A DNA stretch of 64,000 nt from Phycisphaerales bacterium (lineage in GTDB: Bacteria > Planctomycetota > Phycisphaerae > Phycisphaerales > SM1A02): positions 1 through 64,000 of the forward strand of contig SIAK01000006.1 of the NCBI GenBank assembly GCA_009691805.1, read 5' to 3'. Numbering within the stretch: position 1 is the stretch's first letter; the number at the start of each line of letters is the position of its first letter. Positions 16,253 to 25,741 of the stretch are shown here, piece by piece. Below the pieces are notes generated by a model that searched no databases, was not told the DNA's origin, and saw only the letters and a program-made list of their open reading frames with translations. A program made the translations under genes and the position numbers.

Positions 16253-19113
16253 GCGCGCCAGGTACATCATCACGATCGTCCATCGTTGCGCGGTTGACGC
16301 GCCACTGCGCGCCACCACTAGCCGTTGCGATGCGCGAGTTTCAAAGCGCGTTCGTGACGAGCACGGGATGGATCGTGCTCGCGATCGCGGGCGTCGTTGC
16401 GGCCACAACATTCTGTGCGAGCACCTTTGCGGAGGGTGGGCCGAGCACGCTGCGCATTCCGCTCCTTGCTGCGGGTTGGGCGCTCATCGTGACCGCGCCC
16501 GCGCTCTCGATGCGCACGATTGCCGAGGAATATAGGCAGAAAACGTGGGAATCACTTTTCGCGTCACCGATTTCAAGCCGTGACATCGTGAAAGGAAAGG
16601 TGTTCGCGTGCGCGGCGCTCGTCTTTACCCTCTTACTTCCAACCGCGCTGCTCGTCCTTCCTCTTGAGCTCTACTCCGATCCAGATTATGGCGAACTTGC
16701 TTGTGGTCTCTTTGGCCTATGGCTCTCTGCAACGGCTGCGTGCTCGCTGGGAGTGTTGATCTCCGCCACGACATCAAGCCAAGTTGTCGCGTACCTCTGC
16801 ACGTTGTTCGCTTGGCTCGCACTTTCGGTTGGCTCGCGCATGCTTGTGGGCATCGTGCCGCTCGATTGGGCGCGCGTTGTTGCCGCGCTTGATCCACTCT
16901 CGCGACTTGAGACATTCACGATCGGACTCTTCGATACCGCGGCAGTGATGTATTTCCTCGCGATCATCTTTGTTTCCACGGTGGGCGCGAGTGTTGTGCT
17001 TGAGAATATTCGCGCGCGCGCGCAACGCACCGCATGGCTTCGCGCGCTCGACCGAGTGGAATCACTGTGTTACCTAAGCGCGAGCGCAGTGTTGGCGATC
17101 ACTGCCGTCTTCTTCGCATCGCAGACCGCGTATCGAGTCGAACTCGATCTCACGAAGACGCGTGCGTACAGCCTCGCGCCGCCGACGATTGCGATGCTCG
17201 AAGCGTTGCCCGAAGGCGCATGGGAGATCGATCTCTTTGTCGACAGCGCGAATGTGGATCGCGCGGTGCTCCGTCAAGTGGACGAAGTGCTCCGTCGATT
17301 GAGCGAAGCGAATCCTCGACTCACAACGCGCAGGATCAGTCCAGTCGATCCAACGCAAGCGGGTGAGTACGACGCAGCGCTCTCGGCTATCGTCGCGAGA
17401 AACGCATCTTCCATGGACGCGTATCGCGACGCGATCACGGAGAGCCTCGCGACCTTCGAACAATTCCGACGCAGCGCAGGCAGCCAATCCACCGCGATTC
17501 GCGCAGCCATCCGAACCCTTCCGCCCGAAAGTCCCGCGCGCCGCACAGGTGAGCAGATGGCTGCGTTCTTCGCGCAAATCGCGAGTGAAGGCGAGCGATT
17601 CACCGCGCGTGTCACAGAGTTCTTGACGACAAGTGCGGAACGACCGCTTCCTGAACTCGACAGCGCACGCAGCGCGCTCTCAGCTGCATTCAAAGCGTGG
17701 GGTGATCAACTTGCAGGTGCTGCAGCGATTCTCGCGGAGTGGCGCTCTGTGTCGGCGCTGCCGGAGTCTTCGAAATCTTTCGGGCAAACGAAGGCGCGCG
17801 AGTATGAAGTTGTCGCTCTGCAATTGCTGACAGCACGCGAACAACTCGAAGGACTTCCGCCACTCGAAATCGATCATCTCGCGAAAGCATTGCTTTCCGG
17901 TGAGGTCGCTGTCGTCATGTCGCCCGATGCGATCGCGGTCATCCCTGCGTGGCAACTTTTTCCGAAGGCGTCCAAGCGAACTTCGGACAATGAAGTCGTG
18001 GCATTCAATTGGGGATTCCGTGGCGAAGAGGTGCTCGCGAGCAGTTTGCGCACGCTCTCTGGTACATCGATGCCCGAGGTTGTCTTCGTCCATGCAGAGC
18101 AGACGACGCTCCTGAAGAGCAGCGCGGATCGCAGCGATCTCGTCGCGATGGCGGATGCGTTGCGCGCGTCAGGCTCTCGCGTCGTGGAATGGATGCCGCA
18201 TGTTGGCAAGCGGCCTGTTGCGAAACAAGGCATTCGGCAGGTGTTTGTGGTGCAGCCTCCGTTGCGTCGCCGTTCCCTTGAGCCTTCGTCGGAAGAGAAG
18301 TCACTGCTCGCGACCACCGAGTCACTCCTCGCCGATGGCGAATGCGTGTTGATCGCTGAAGGTCGAAGTCTCTTGGCACTGCTCGGGCAACCTGATCCGT
18401 GGGCAACGATGCTTGAGGGACTCGGTGTACATGCGGACACGGGCAAGGTGATCTTCGAACTCGTGCCGCGAGAAGATGGAACGCCAGAAGCGCAAGCGTT
18501 TCAGTTACTCGAACGATTTCCAAAGTCGTTTCCGTTCGCAGCTCGCATGCAAGGGCGTGCGATGTTGATTCCGCAACCGATGCCACTGCGAGTGGATGCA
18601 GCGCAACTTGCTGCGGCGCAGGTTCGAAGTACGACAGCGATCGACCTTGATCCACTCGCGACGCGTTGGATTGAAGATGATTGGCGCAAAGAAGGTGCGG
18701 GAGTGCAGGAAGTTCCTGCGAGCAAGCGCATGGACTCCGCGCTCGCAATTGCCGTGCTGCTCGAACGCAGTGTGCAGGCGGCGCATGGACGCGCGGAGCA
18801 ACGCATCGCGATTGTGGGCAGCGGGGGTTGGATGCTGTCGAGTGTTGCGGATCTCTCGCAGTCGCTTGGCGGCTCGCGCATGTTGCTGACGAATCCAGGC
18901 AATCGCGAGTTCTTGCTTGCGAGCGTTGCGTGGCTTGCGCATCGCGATGATCTGCTGGGCGCGGGCATGAGTGGTCGTGAAATCGCGAGAATTGAAGGTC
19001 TTTCTGATGAAGCACGGCTCGCGTGGCGCATTGTCTTGCTCGCGTCGCTTCCAACGCTGCCGCTCGTCCTCGGCGCGGGCGTGATGCTGCGACGACGAAA
19101 GGGTGCGCGATGA
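16249..19113 (+). CDS. ABC-2 permease fused to GldG-type auxiliary domain
   Basis: 954 residues from a TTG that overlaps the ATPase stop by 4 bases; an ATG at 16330 would give 927. The N-terminal part (about 28-290) is an ABC-2 permease with six hydrophobic segments and the E-E-Y-R-Q-K-T-W-E-S-L sequence near the first loop. Next comes an extracytoplasmic domain with V-E-L-D-L-T-K-T-R-A-Y-S-L-A-P, the hallmark of the GldG/ABC-transporter auxiliary family. A long helical insertion of about 170 residues (bases 17370-17870), probably coiled coil, splits that domain. A final hydrophobic helix with a basic tail re-enters the membrane. In Flavobacterium GldF (permease) and GldG are separate proteins working with the ATPase GldA; here they are one chain. 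The substrate is unknown. Confidence 0.85.
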   Translation: MSAPGTSSRSSIVARLTRHCAPPLAVAMREFQSAFVTSTGWIVLAIAGVVAATTFCASTFAEGGPSTLRIPLLAAGWALIVTAPALSMRTIAEEYRQKTWESLFASPISSRDIVKGKVFACAALVFTLLLPTALLVLPLELYSDPDYGELACGLFGLWLSATAACSLGVLISATTSSQVVAYLCTLFAWLALSVGSRMLVGIVPLDWARVVAALDPLSRLETFTIGLFDTAAVMYFLAIIFVSTVGASVVLENIRARAQRTAWLRALDRVESLCYLSASAVLAITAVFFASQTAYRVELDLTKTRAYSLAPPTIAMLEALPEGAWEIDLFVDSANVDRAVLRQVDEVLRRLSEANPRLTTRRISPVDPTQAGEYDAALSAIVARNASSMDAYRDAITESLATFEQFRRSAGSQSTAIRAAIRTLPPESPARRTGEQMAAFFAQIASEGERFTARVTEFLTTSAERPLPELDSARSALSAAFKAWGDQLAGAAAILAEWRSVSALPESSKSFGQTKAREYEVVALQLLTAREQLEGLPPLEIDHLAKALLSGEVAVVMSPDAIAVIPAWQLFPKASKRTSDNEVVAFNWGFRGEEVLASSLRTLSGTSMPEVVFVHAEQTTLLKSSADRSDLVAMADALRASGSRVVEWMPHVGKRPVAKQGIRQVFVVQPPLRRRSLEPSSEEKSLLATTESLLADGECVLIAEGRSLLALLGQPDPWATMLEGLGVHADTGKVIFELVPREDGTPEAQAFQLLERFPKSFPFAARMQGRAMLIPQPMPLRVDAAQLAAAQVRSTTAIDLDPLATRWIEDDWRKEGAGVQEVPASKRMDSALAIAVLLERSVQAAHGRAEQRIAIVGSGGWMLSSVADLSQSLGGSRMLLTNPGNREFLLASVAWLAHRDDLLGAGMSGREIARIEGLSDEARLAWRIVLLASLPTLPLVLGAGVMLRRRKGAR

Positions 19114-20477
19114 CGCGACAGTTCTGCAACGTGCGATGGTTCCGCGTGCTGTTGCTGCTTGCACTCGCGGCGATGCTCTACTTCTTCGCGCGCGGTCAAA
19201 GTGCGGACACGACAGAGTTCAAAGTGAAGCCCATGCTTTTGCAGGCTGCCGAGGCAAATGCAGATCTTCTCGATCGCGTGGAACTGGTGCGACGAAACGC
19301 AGACGGCAAGGAGAGGCGTTGGGTGTTTGTGAGGACTGGCGACGAGTGGCAGCAGACGGAGCCGTTCGTCCATCCGGTGGACGCATGGGCGATGCGCCGA
19401 TTCATCACACTCGGCGCGGTGCTTGAAGTTGTGCGCCAGGAGCCTGCGACGGATGCGATGTTGCAGTCGCTCTCGCTTGATCATCCCGCGGGCACGCTCG
19501 TCTTGCGTGCGGGCGCGAGCGCGACGACGATCGAGTTCGGCAAGCGCGGCCTTGCAGGCAAGGGGTTTCTACGCAAACGCGGGGATGCTGCATCAGCGTC
19601 GGACATTCTCGTCGTGGATGCGGAGTTGCACCATCGTGCGCTCGGCATCGATCCAGCGGAATGGCGCACTCGCACGCTCTTTCCTCAAGCGACAAGTGCG
19701 ACGAGTGTGCACTTTGAAGGTGGGCAACTGCCACTCACGCTCGAACGCAAGGGCAACGCGTGGCAACTGACGGCGCCAGCACGAACACGCGCGGATCAGC
19801 AGCAAGTTGAGGATTATCTTGCAGCAAGCGCACGCGCGACCTCGAGTGGATTCGTCGCGGATATGCCGACGCAACTCGCGATGTATGGACTTGATCCACC
19901 ATCGGCAACGCTTGAAGTGACGAGCGCGGCGGATTCGCAAACGCTGCTCATCGGAGATCCGATTGCGATCGGATCGCAGGATCGATTCGGGATGATGGAA
20001 GGTGTTCCCACGGTGCTTCGACTGAGCGCGCCGACACTCGCGGGATTGCTTCCGCGCTTTGAATTGCTGGTTTCGCCGCTCGCTTCAGGAGTGCGTGCGG
20101 TCGACATCACGCAGATTGAAATCTTGCAGACGCGCGAAGGTACTGTGCACGCGTTGCTCCTCCAGCGCACGCTTGATGGATGGAGTGTTCCCGCCGAAGA
20201 TGGATCGCGCGTTCGCGTGGACGCAGTGCTGCAATTGGTCGCATGCTTGACGGAGTCGCGCGCGAAATCGCTCGCCGCCGACGCAGCTGACCCATCGAAT
20301 GTTTTTGCCACGGTCCTCTTGCGAGGCATTGGAGGATTGTCGCTCGGAGCTGTGATCGTGTCACGCGATGCAACGACGGGCGAGTGGGGATTGGATGATG
20401 GCTCGGGGGTGCGCCGTGTCTTTGCCGCAACTCCCGCATTGCCGCTGACTGCTTCGGAACTACTGCAATCCAAGTGA
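19110..20477 (+). CDS. DUF4340 membrane-anchored protein
   Basis: 455 residues. One N-terminal hydrophobic helix (about 11-28) anchors a large extracytoplasmic part containing DUF4340-type repeats, for example K-E-R-R-W-V-F-V-R-T-G-D-E-W-Q-Q-T-E-P-F near residue 70 and G-K-R-G-L-A-G-K-G-F-L-R near 150. Genes of this family very often follow GldG-type ABC auxiliary genes, and that is so here: its ATG overlaps the upstream TGA by 4 bases. It is presumably the third subunit of the exporter. The frame is open further upstream, but only inside the previous gene. The 3' end overlaps the convergent ribD gene by 18 bp. Confidence 0.85.
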   Translation: MTRQFCNVRWFRVLLLLALAAMLYFFARGQSADTTEFKVKPMLLQAAEANADLLDRVELVRRNADGKERRWVFVRTGDEWQQTEPFVHPVDAWAMRRFITLGAVLEVVRQEPATDAMLQSLSLDHPAGTLVLRAGASATTIEFGKRGLAGKGFLRKRGDAASASDILVVDAELHHRALGIDPAEWRTRTLFPQATSATSVHFEGGQLPLTLERKGNAWQLTAPARTRADQQQVEDYLAASARATSSGFVADMPTQLAMYGLDPPSATLEVTSAADSQTLLIGDPIAIGSQDRFGMMEGVPTVLRLSAPTLAGLLPRFELLVSPLASGVRAVDITQIEILQTREGTVHALLLQRTLDGWSVPAEDGSRVRVDAVLQLVACLTESRAKSLAADAADPSNVFATVLLRGIGGLSLGAVIVSRDATTGEWGLDDGSGVRRVFAATPALPLTASELLQSK

Positions 20478-21599
20478 TTGGAGCGAAGTGCATCGATAGT
20501 GGAGCAGCGCGTCGTCGCCGCGTCGACGCACCGCGATGAGCCTCGCATGCACTGCGTCCGTCATTGCGTCGGTGCGCAATCCGCGCACGCTTGAGATCGC
20601 ATTCGCATCGCCAATGACAATCGGTCCAATGAACGTAAAGATTTCGTCGACGAGTTGTTCCGCAAAGAGTTTGCCCACAAGTCCGCCGCCCGCTTCGACG
20701 AGCATCGTGGAAACGCCCAGTTCAAACAGCGCGGCGCAGGCTGGCGTGACTTGTCCCTCCGTGCCGAGGTCGACGAGTGTTGCTCCCGCGCGCTCGAGCG
20801 CGTGCGCGCGCGCGGCGACTTCATCATCACGCAGCGCTGCGGGGAGCACAAGAATCGCGACGCGCCCATCCTCGGCGCGCGCAAGCATCGCGCATTGCGG
20901 CGGCGTGTGCGCGAGAGGGTCGTAGACCACGCGCATCGCAACGCGGCGTATCGAAACATCGCGCGCGTTGAGCCGCGGATCATCGGCAAGCACAGTGCCG
21001 ATACCTGTCATCACCGCATCGACACGCCCGCGCTCACGGTGCACCATGCGACGCGCGCGCTCGCCTGAGATCCACTTCGACGCCTTCGAGGAGAGCGCAA
21101 TGCGTCCGTCTATCGATGCCGCCCATTTCACGGTGATCCATGGAAGTCGGGTGAGCACGCGCTTGAGGAAGGGAAGTGCAAGTTCTTCCGCCGCGCTTGA
21201 ACGCAGTTGATGCACTTCCATGCCAGCTGCACGCAGTCGTTGCGCACCGCCGGCTGCGCGAGGAAATGGATCGGCGACTGCGTAGAACACGCGTCGCACG
21301 CCCGCTTGCAACAATGCATCCGTGCAGGGACCAGTGCGTCCTTGATGATTGCACGGCTCGAGTGTGATGACGGCGGTCGCGCCGCGTGCGCGCGAACCTG
21401 CGGCGCGCAGCGCTTCGACCTCCGCGTGCGCAGCACCGAGGCGCGTGTGAAATCCTTCGCTGATCATGCGATCGTTTTCGTCAAGCAAGACGCAACCGAC
21501 CATCGGATTAGGTTCGACCAGTCCATGACCGCGTGAAGCAAGTCGCACCGCGCGTTGCATCGCCTGTCGAACGCGCGGTGATGCTTGTTGCTCGCTCAT
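20460..21599 (-). CDS. ribD: Riboflavin biosynthesis deaminase/reductase
   Basis: Performs the second and third steps of riboflavin synthesis: deamination of the GTP cyclohydrolase II product, then NADPH-dependent reduction of the ribosyl side chain. The deaminase domain (about 1-145) has the zinc ligands His59 (H-A-E-V, with catalytic Glu61), Cys83 and Cys92 (P-C-N-H-Q-G-R-T-G-P-C). The reductase domain (about 150-379) starts at P-W-I-T-V-K-W-A-A-S-I-D-G-R. At 379 residues it has the normal length. Its ATG overlaps the TGA of the upstream phosphatase gene. No other rib gene and no FMN riboswitch are present nearby. Confidence 0.94.
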   Translation of the reverse strand: MSEQQASPRVRQAMQRAVRLASRGHGLVEPNPMVGCVLLDENDRMISEGFHTRLGAAHAEVEALRAAGSRARGATAVITLEPCNHQGRTGPCTDALLQAGVRRVFYAVADPFPRAAGGAQRLRAAGMEVHQLRSSAAEELALPFLKRVLTRLPWITVKWAASIDGRIALSSKASKWISGERARRMVHRERGRVDAVMTGIGTVLADDPRLNARDVSIRRVAMRVVYDPLAHTPPQCAMLARAEDGRVAILVLPAALRDDEVAARAHALERAGATLVDLGTEGQVTPACAALFELGVSTMLVEAGGGLVGKLFAEQLVDEIFTFIGPIVIGDANAISSVRGLRTDAMTDAVHARLIAVRRRGDDALLHYRCTSLQSLGLQ

Positions 21600-23530
21600 G
21601 CGCTGATGCTCGATGTTTGCAGCGTGATTTCGGAAGTTGCGAGTACTGCTTGAACGCGCGCTGCGCGGAAATGCAGTTCGACGATCAGAATGTCATCTTG
21701 CTGTTCTCCTGCGGCGTGCGTGAACGCGAGTCGCGCGAGGATCTGCGCCCAACGACCACCAGGATGCACGCGCGCAAGCGTCGACTGCAATCGTTCGATA
21801 CCAAACCGATCTCCTTGAAGATTCGCGGCTTCGATCAATCCATCAGTGTAGAGAATGACGCTATCGCCGACGGACATTGTGAGCGACTGCTCCTCTGTTC
21901 CGAAAGCCTCGCCATCGACGGCACCGAGCAAAAACGTCGTGGAATCAAGCGTTGTAGTGCTCCGCGAGTTGCGCACGATTGCGGGCGGATGACCAGCATT
22001 CGCCCAGCGAAGCTCGCCCGTCACCGCATCAAGGCGCACGGCGATCGCGGTTGCGAACAACCGATGCTTCGCGAGCAACTTACGGAAGTAGTGATTCAAT
22101 CGATGCAGCAACGCGCCAGGTCCGTCGTCAGGATGTTCGCTTAACAGTCGCTCAAGTTCACCCTGCACACGTGCGACGGTCAGGGCACTCGCGATGCCAT
22201 GTCCAACGACATCGATGAGCAAGACAGTCGTGCGTCCCGCATCGTCGACTTCATGATGCACGAAGTCTCCGCCGATTTGCGCAGCGGGGCGGTAGACAAA
22301 GTCAAAGCGCACATGACCGTCGTCACTCACCTTTGGGAAGAGTGTTTCGTGCAACTTGCGCGCGTGCCCCAATTCCTGTCGCAGCAGTCGGAAACGATCG
22401 CCCGCGAATCCAGCTTTGAATTCATTCTCATGCCAACGGAGTCGGTAGTAACAGACGAACAAACCTGGCGCAAAGAGCAGCGGTGCGAACGCGATGTTGA
22501 AGAGCACAACAAGCCATCCGCCTTCGACGCCAGCGATCGCGGCGCGCACCGCGATCCATGCGAAGAAGAGTGGCCACACGGGGCGCAGTGATTCGCGCGG
22601 ACTCCACGGCAAGAACAGGCACGCAGCGAAGTGCCAGAAACAGATCGAAAACAGCGGGAAAACCCATGCATCGCGATCGATGAGCAACGTTCCAGTTTCA
22701 AACGCAAGCTTCGTCGCGCCCAAGAGCAGGATCAATTTGCTGGCAGCGCGCAGTGCCCCGCGACGAGTCGTGAGTTTCGGGCGCTTCACAAGCCCGACCC
22801 ACGCAAGGATGCCGAGCACGATTGGCGCGGTGAGCAGCCCGAGCCACGACGGAAGCGTCGTCGCAATCTCCTGTTTGATCTGCTCTCTATCGCGAACAGT
22901 GAGCGGAGCAGTTTGTGGTTTACGAGGTGGTTGCTTGCCGCGCGGCATCGTCCGCTTCAGCGCGCTTGGATCAATTGCAGATGCACCGGTTGAATCCATG
23001 GTTTCGCGGCGGGGGGAGCGAACATTCGGTTGCGATGCGAATCCGTTTCTCAATCCATCGACGAAGGAGCCGAGCGCGATGCCGAGTTCACGCCCGGCAG
23101 TGCGTTCGGCTGTGCCCCATGGACTTCGTCGCTCATCGCGCCGTGCGCGCGCGCGTTCGGAGGGGGTGAGCTCATCGTTGACGGGCGCGACATTTTCGGC
23201 GGGCGCAACATTGGGTGCTAGCAGAACGGGAGGCTCTGCTTCATCAACGGCTTCAAGCAACACCGGCGGCGTGAATTCTTGTGTGGCGTATCTCTCGACC
23301 ATCGGAGGTACGAATTCGCGCGCGAGCATGCCGCCGAGGGCAAGCAGTTCCCACAGCGCGAACGCAAGGCAGAGCCAACCGAGTCTGCGCCGCAGTAACT
23401 TTCCGAGTTCGCGGTCGTACTCGCTTTGAAAACTCGAGCCCGCGAGATCAAACGGATGCGCGGGTTCTTTCGAATCGACGCCGTCTTGCGCGAGTGCTGC
23501 CGAGTTGGATTCGTCTACGTTGCCTTCCAC
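21596..23530 (-). CDS. Membrane-bound SpoIIE-type PP2C phosphatase
   Basis: 644 residues. One hydrophobic helix (about 50-70) is followed by a Pro/Arg-rich extracytoplasmic or linker stretch (about 85-230), then several membrane helices (about 235-375). The C-terminal part (about 400-620) is a PP2C/SpoIIE phosphatase domain of the RsbU type: G-G-D-F-V-H-H-E, L-L-I-D-V-V-G-H-G-I-A-S-A, Y-T-D-G-L-I-E-A and the final Q-Q-D-D-I-L-I-V supply the metal-binding aspartates. Such enzymes dephosphorylate anti-sigma-factor antagonists in partner-switching pathways; no antagonist or anti-sigma gene is adjacent. It is coupled by a 4-base overlap to ribD, an unexpected partner. A terminator separates it from fusA. 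Confidence 0.85.
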   Translation of the reverse strand: MEGNVDESNSAALAQDGVDSKEPAHPFDLAGSSFQSEYDRELGKLLRRRLGWLCLAFALWELLALGGMLAREFVPPMVERYATQEFTPPVLLEAVDEAEPPVLLAPNVAPAENVAPVNDELTPSERARARRDERRSPWGTAERTAGRELGIALGSFVDGLRNGFASQPNVRSPRRETMDSTGASAIDPSALKRTMPRGKQPPRKPQTAPLTVRDREQIKQEIATTLPSWLGLLTAPIVLGILAWVGLVKRPKLTTRRGALRAASKLILLLGATKLAFETGTLLIDRDAWVFPLFSICFWHFAACLFLPWSPRESLRPVWPLFFAWIAVRAAIAGVEGGWLVVLFNIAFAPLLFAPGLFVCYYRLRWHENEFKAGFAGDRFRLLRQELGHARKLHETLFPKVSDDGHVRFDFVYRPAAQIGGDFVHHEVDDAGRTTVLLIDVVGHGIASALTVARVQGELERLLSEHPDDGPGALLHRLNHYFRKLLAKHRLFATAIAVRLDAVTGELRWANAGHPPAIVRNSRSTTTLDSTTFLLGAVDGEAFGTEEQSLTMSVGDSVILYTDGLIEAANLQGDRFGIERLQSTLARVHPGGRWAQILARLAFTHAAGEQQDDILIVELHFRAARVQAVLATSEITLQTSSISA

Positions 23531-23560
23531 GAGTGTGCCTAGTTTACGGGGTTTAGCGAT

Positions 23561-23594
23561 ACAAAAGAACGAGGCCGCAGTTGCGGCCTCGTTC
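23561..23594 (-). terminator. Intrinsic terminator of fusA
   Basis: A 12-bp perfect stem (23567-23578 with 23583-23594) with a 4-nt loop is followed on the minus strand by TTTTGT. It lies 33 bp after the fusA stop and 31 bp before the phosphatase start codon. Confidence 0.85.
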
Positions 23595-23626
23595 GGAATC
23601 GATGCAGGTTTGAGGGCTCGAAAGGA

Positions 23627-25741
23627 TTAGCCTTGCTTGAGCACTTCTTCCTTCAGGCGCTCTGGCATGAGGCGGTACGTGAGTGGTTCCATCGTGCTGG
23701 TTGCACGTCCCTGCGTCATCGATCGAAGGCTCGTCGTGTAACCGAAGAGTTCCGACAGCGGCACTTCTGCCGTGATGATGCGAACCACGCCGCGCAATTC
23801 GGAGTCCGTGATCTGACCGCGTCGCGACGCGATGTCACCGCTGACGTTGCCGAAGAACTCGTCAGGTGTTGTCACGACGAGCTTCATGATTGGCTCGAGC
23901 AACGAAACACCTGCGCGTGAGCAAGCTTCACGGAACGCAAGTGATCCAGCTTGTTCGAACGCGATCTGACTCGAGTCAACATCGTGATACGAACCGTAGA
24001 CGAGTTCGACCTTGACGTTGATGAGTGGGTACCCGCCGATGACGCCCGAAGCGGCAGCGGTGCGGACGCCGTACTCAATCGGCTTGATGAATTCGCCAGG
24101 AATCACGCCGCCCGAAATCTTATTGAGGAAGACGACGCCGTCCTTCATGTCGAGCTCTTGCTCCTTCGCCTGCTCTGGAGTGATAGGGCTGACGGTGACG
24201 ACAGCGTCACCGAACTGACCACGACCACCCGATTGCTTCTTGAAGAGACCGCGCACATCCTTCGCCGTACCCGTGATCGTTTCGCGATACGAAACGCGTG
24301 GCTTGCCGACGGTGACGTTCACTTTGAGATCACGCACGAGTTTGTTCTTGATGATTTCAAGATGCAACTCGCCCATGCCCGCGATGATGGTTTCGCCTGT
24401 TTCGTCGTTGTAATTCGAACGGAAGGAAGGATCTTCACGACGAATCTGCGTGAGCGCATCGCCGAGCTTCTTCTTGTCTTCTGCCGATTTTGGCTCGATC
24501 GACATCGAGATGACGGGCTCCGGGAACACCATGCGCTCAAGCACGATCTGATGATCTTCATCGCAGATCGTGTCACCCGTGAAGGATTCCTTGAGACCCA
24601 CCACAGCAACGATGTTGCCGACAGTTGCTTCATCAAGTGCAGTGCGAGTGTTCGCGTGCATCTCATAGATACGCGAGACGTTTTCGCGGCGACCGTTCGC
24701 AGGATTCACGACGCGCGTGCCCTTGCTGATGTTGCCCGAGTACACGCGAATGTAGGTGAGTGCGCCGTGGGTATCCGCGACGACCTTGAACACGAGTGCA
24801 GAGAATGGAGCACTCGCCGAGTGTGGGCGGCTGAGTTTGACATTAGGATCGCGTGGATCCACGCCTTGCACGTCATTGCGCTCGGTGGGATTTGGGAGGT
24901 AATCGATGACCGCATCAATGACCTTCTGCACGCCGACATACTTCAACGCCGCGCCGCAGAGCACAGGGAAGCACTGCAGTGCGATCGTGCCCTTGCGAAG
25001 ACCAGCCTTGATTTCTGGAACCGTGATCGTCGAAGCGTCGGTGAGGAACTTCTCGGTGAGCGAGTCATCAAGTTCCGCAACCTTCTCGACGAGATTGGTG
25101 TGCCAGAATTCGACTGCATCCTTGATGTCGTCAGGGATGGCGATCTCCGTGATGACTTCGCCTTCGTCTTCTTCTGCCCACGTAAACGCGCGCTTTTCGA
25201 CGAGGCAGACAAGTCCGATGAAATCATTGCCCTTGCCGATTGGATACTGAATCGGAATGCCATTGGCACCGAGACGAGCCAGAATCGACTTGAAGCTGAA
25301 CTCCCAATCCGCGCCCGTCTTGTCCATCTTGTTGATGAAGCACATGCGAGGGACGTTGTATCGCTCCGCTTGTCGCCACACGGTTTCCGATTGCGCTTCC
25401 ACGCCTTCCTTACCGTCAAACACAGCGACCGCGCCATCGAGCACGCGCAGCGAGCGCTCCACTTCGATGGTGAAGTCAACGTGTCCTGGTGTATCGATGA
25501 GATTGAGTTTGTACTCGTGTCCGTCCTTTTCCCACGGGCAGGTCGTCGCAGCCGACTGAATCGTGATGCCGCGCTCTTGCTCCTCTTGGAGGAAGTCCAT
25601 CGTCGCGGTGCCGTCATGCACTTCGCCGATTTTGTGGATGCGGCCGGTGTAGAAAAGAATGCGCTCGGAAACGGTGGTCTTGCCTGCGTCGATGTGTGCG
25701 CAGATTCCGAAGTTTCGGAGTTTCGTAAGGTCCTGACTCAT
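23627..25741 (-). CDS. fusA: Translation elongation factor G
   Basis: The GTPase that drives ribosome translocation, 704 residues from the ATG at 25741. The G domain begins N-F-G-I-C-A-H-I-D-A-G-K-T-T (G1), followed by the switch region with the R-G-I-T-I-Q-S-A motif, D-T-P-G-H-V-D (G3) and N-K-M-D (G4). Domains II to V follow in order, ending with F-G-Y-T-T-S-L-R-S-M-T-Q-G-R. The frame is open upstream to 25828, but those residues are not part of the family. It is not next to rpsL, rpsG or tuf, so this copy lies outside the str operon; whether a second copy exists cannot be told from the window. A strong terminator follows. Confidence 0.96.
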   Translation of the reverse strand: MSQDLTKLRNFGICAHIDAGKTTVSERILFYTGRIHKIGEVHDGTATMDFLQEEQERGITIQSAATTCPWEKDGHEYKLNLIDTPGHVDFTIEVERSLRVLDGAVAVFDGKEGVEAQSETVWRQAERYNVPRMCFINKMDKTGADWEFSFKSILARLGANGIPIQYPIGKGNDFIGLVCLVEKRAFTWAEEDEGEVITEIAIPDDIKDAVEFWHTNLVEKVAELDDSLTEKFLTDASTITVPEIKAGLRKGTIALQCFPVLCGAALKYVGVQKVIDAVIDYLPNPTERNDVQGVDPRDPNVKLSRPHSASAPFSALVFKVVADTHGALTYIRVYSGNISKGTRVVNPANGRRENVSRIYEMHANTRTALDEATVGNIVAVVGLKESFTGDTICDEDHQIVLERMVFPEPVISMSIEPKSAEDKKKLGDALTQIRREDPSFRSNYNDETGETIIAGMGELHLEIIKNKLVRDLKVNVTVGKPRVSYRETITGTAKDVRGLFKKQSGGRGQFGDAVVTVSPITPEQAKEQELDMKDGVVFLNKISGGVIPGEFIKPIEYGVRTAAASGVIGGYPLINVKVELVYGSYHDVDSSQIAFEQAGSLAFREACSRAGVSLLEPIMKLVVTTPDEFFGNVSGDIASRRGQITDSELRGVVRIITAEVPLSELFGYTTSLRSMTQGRATSTMEPLTYRLMPERLKEEVLKQG

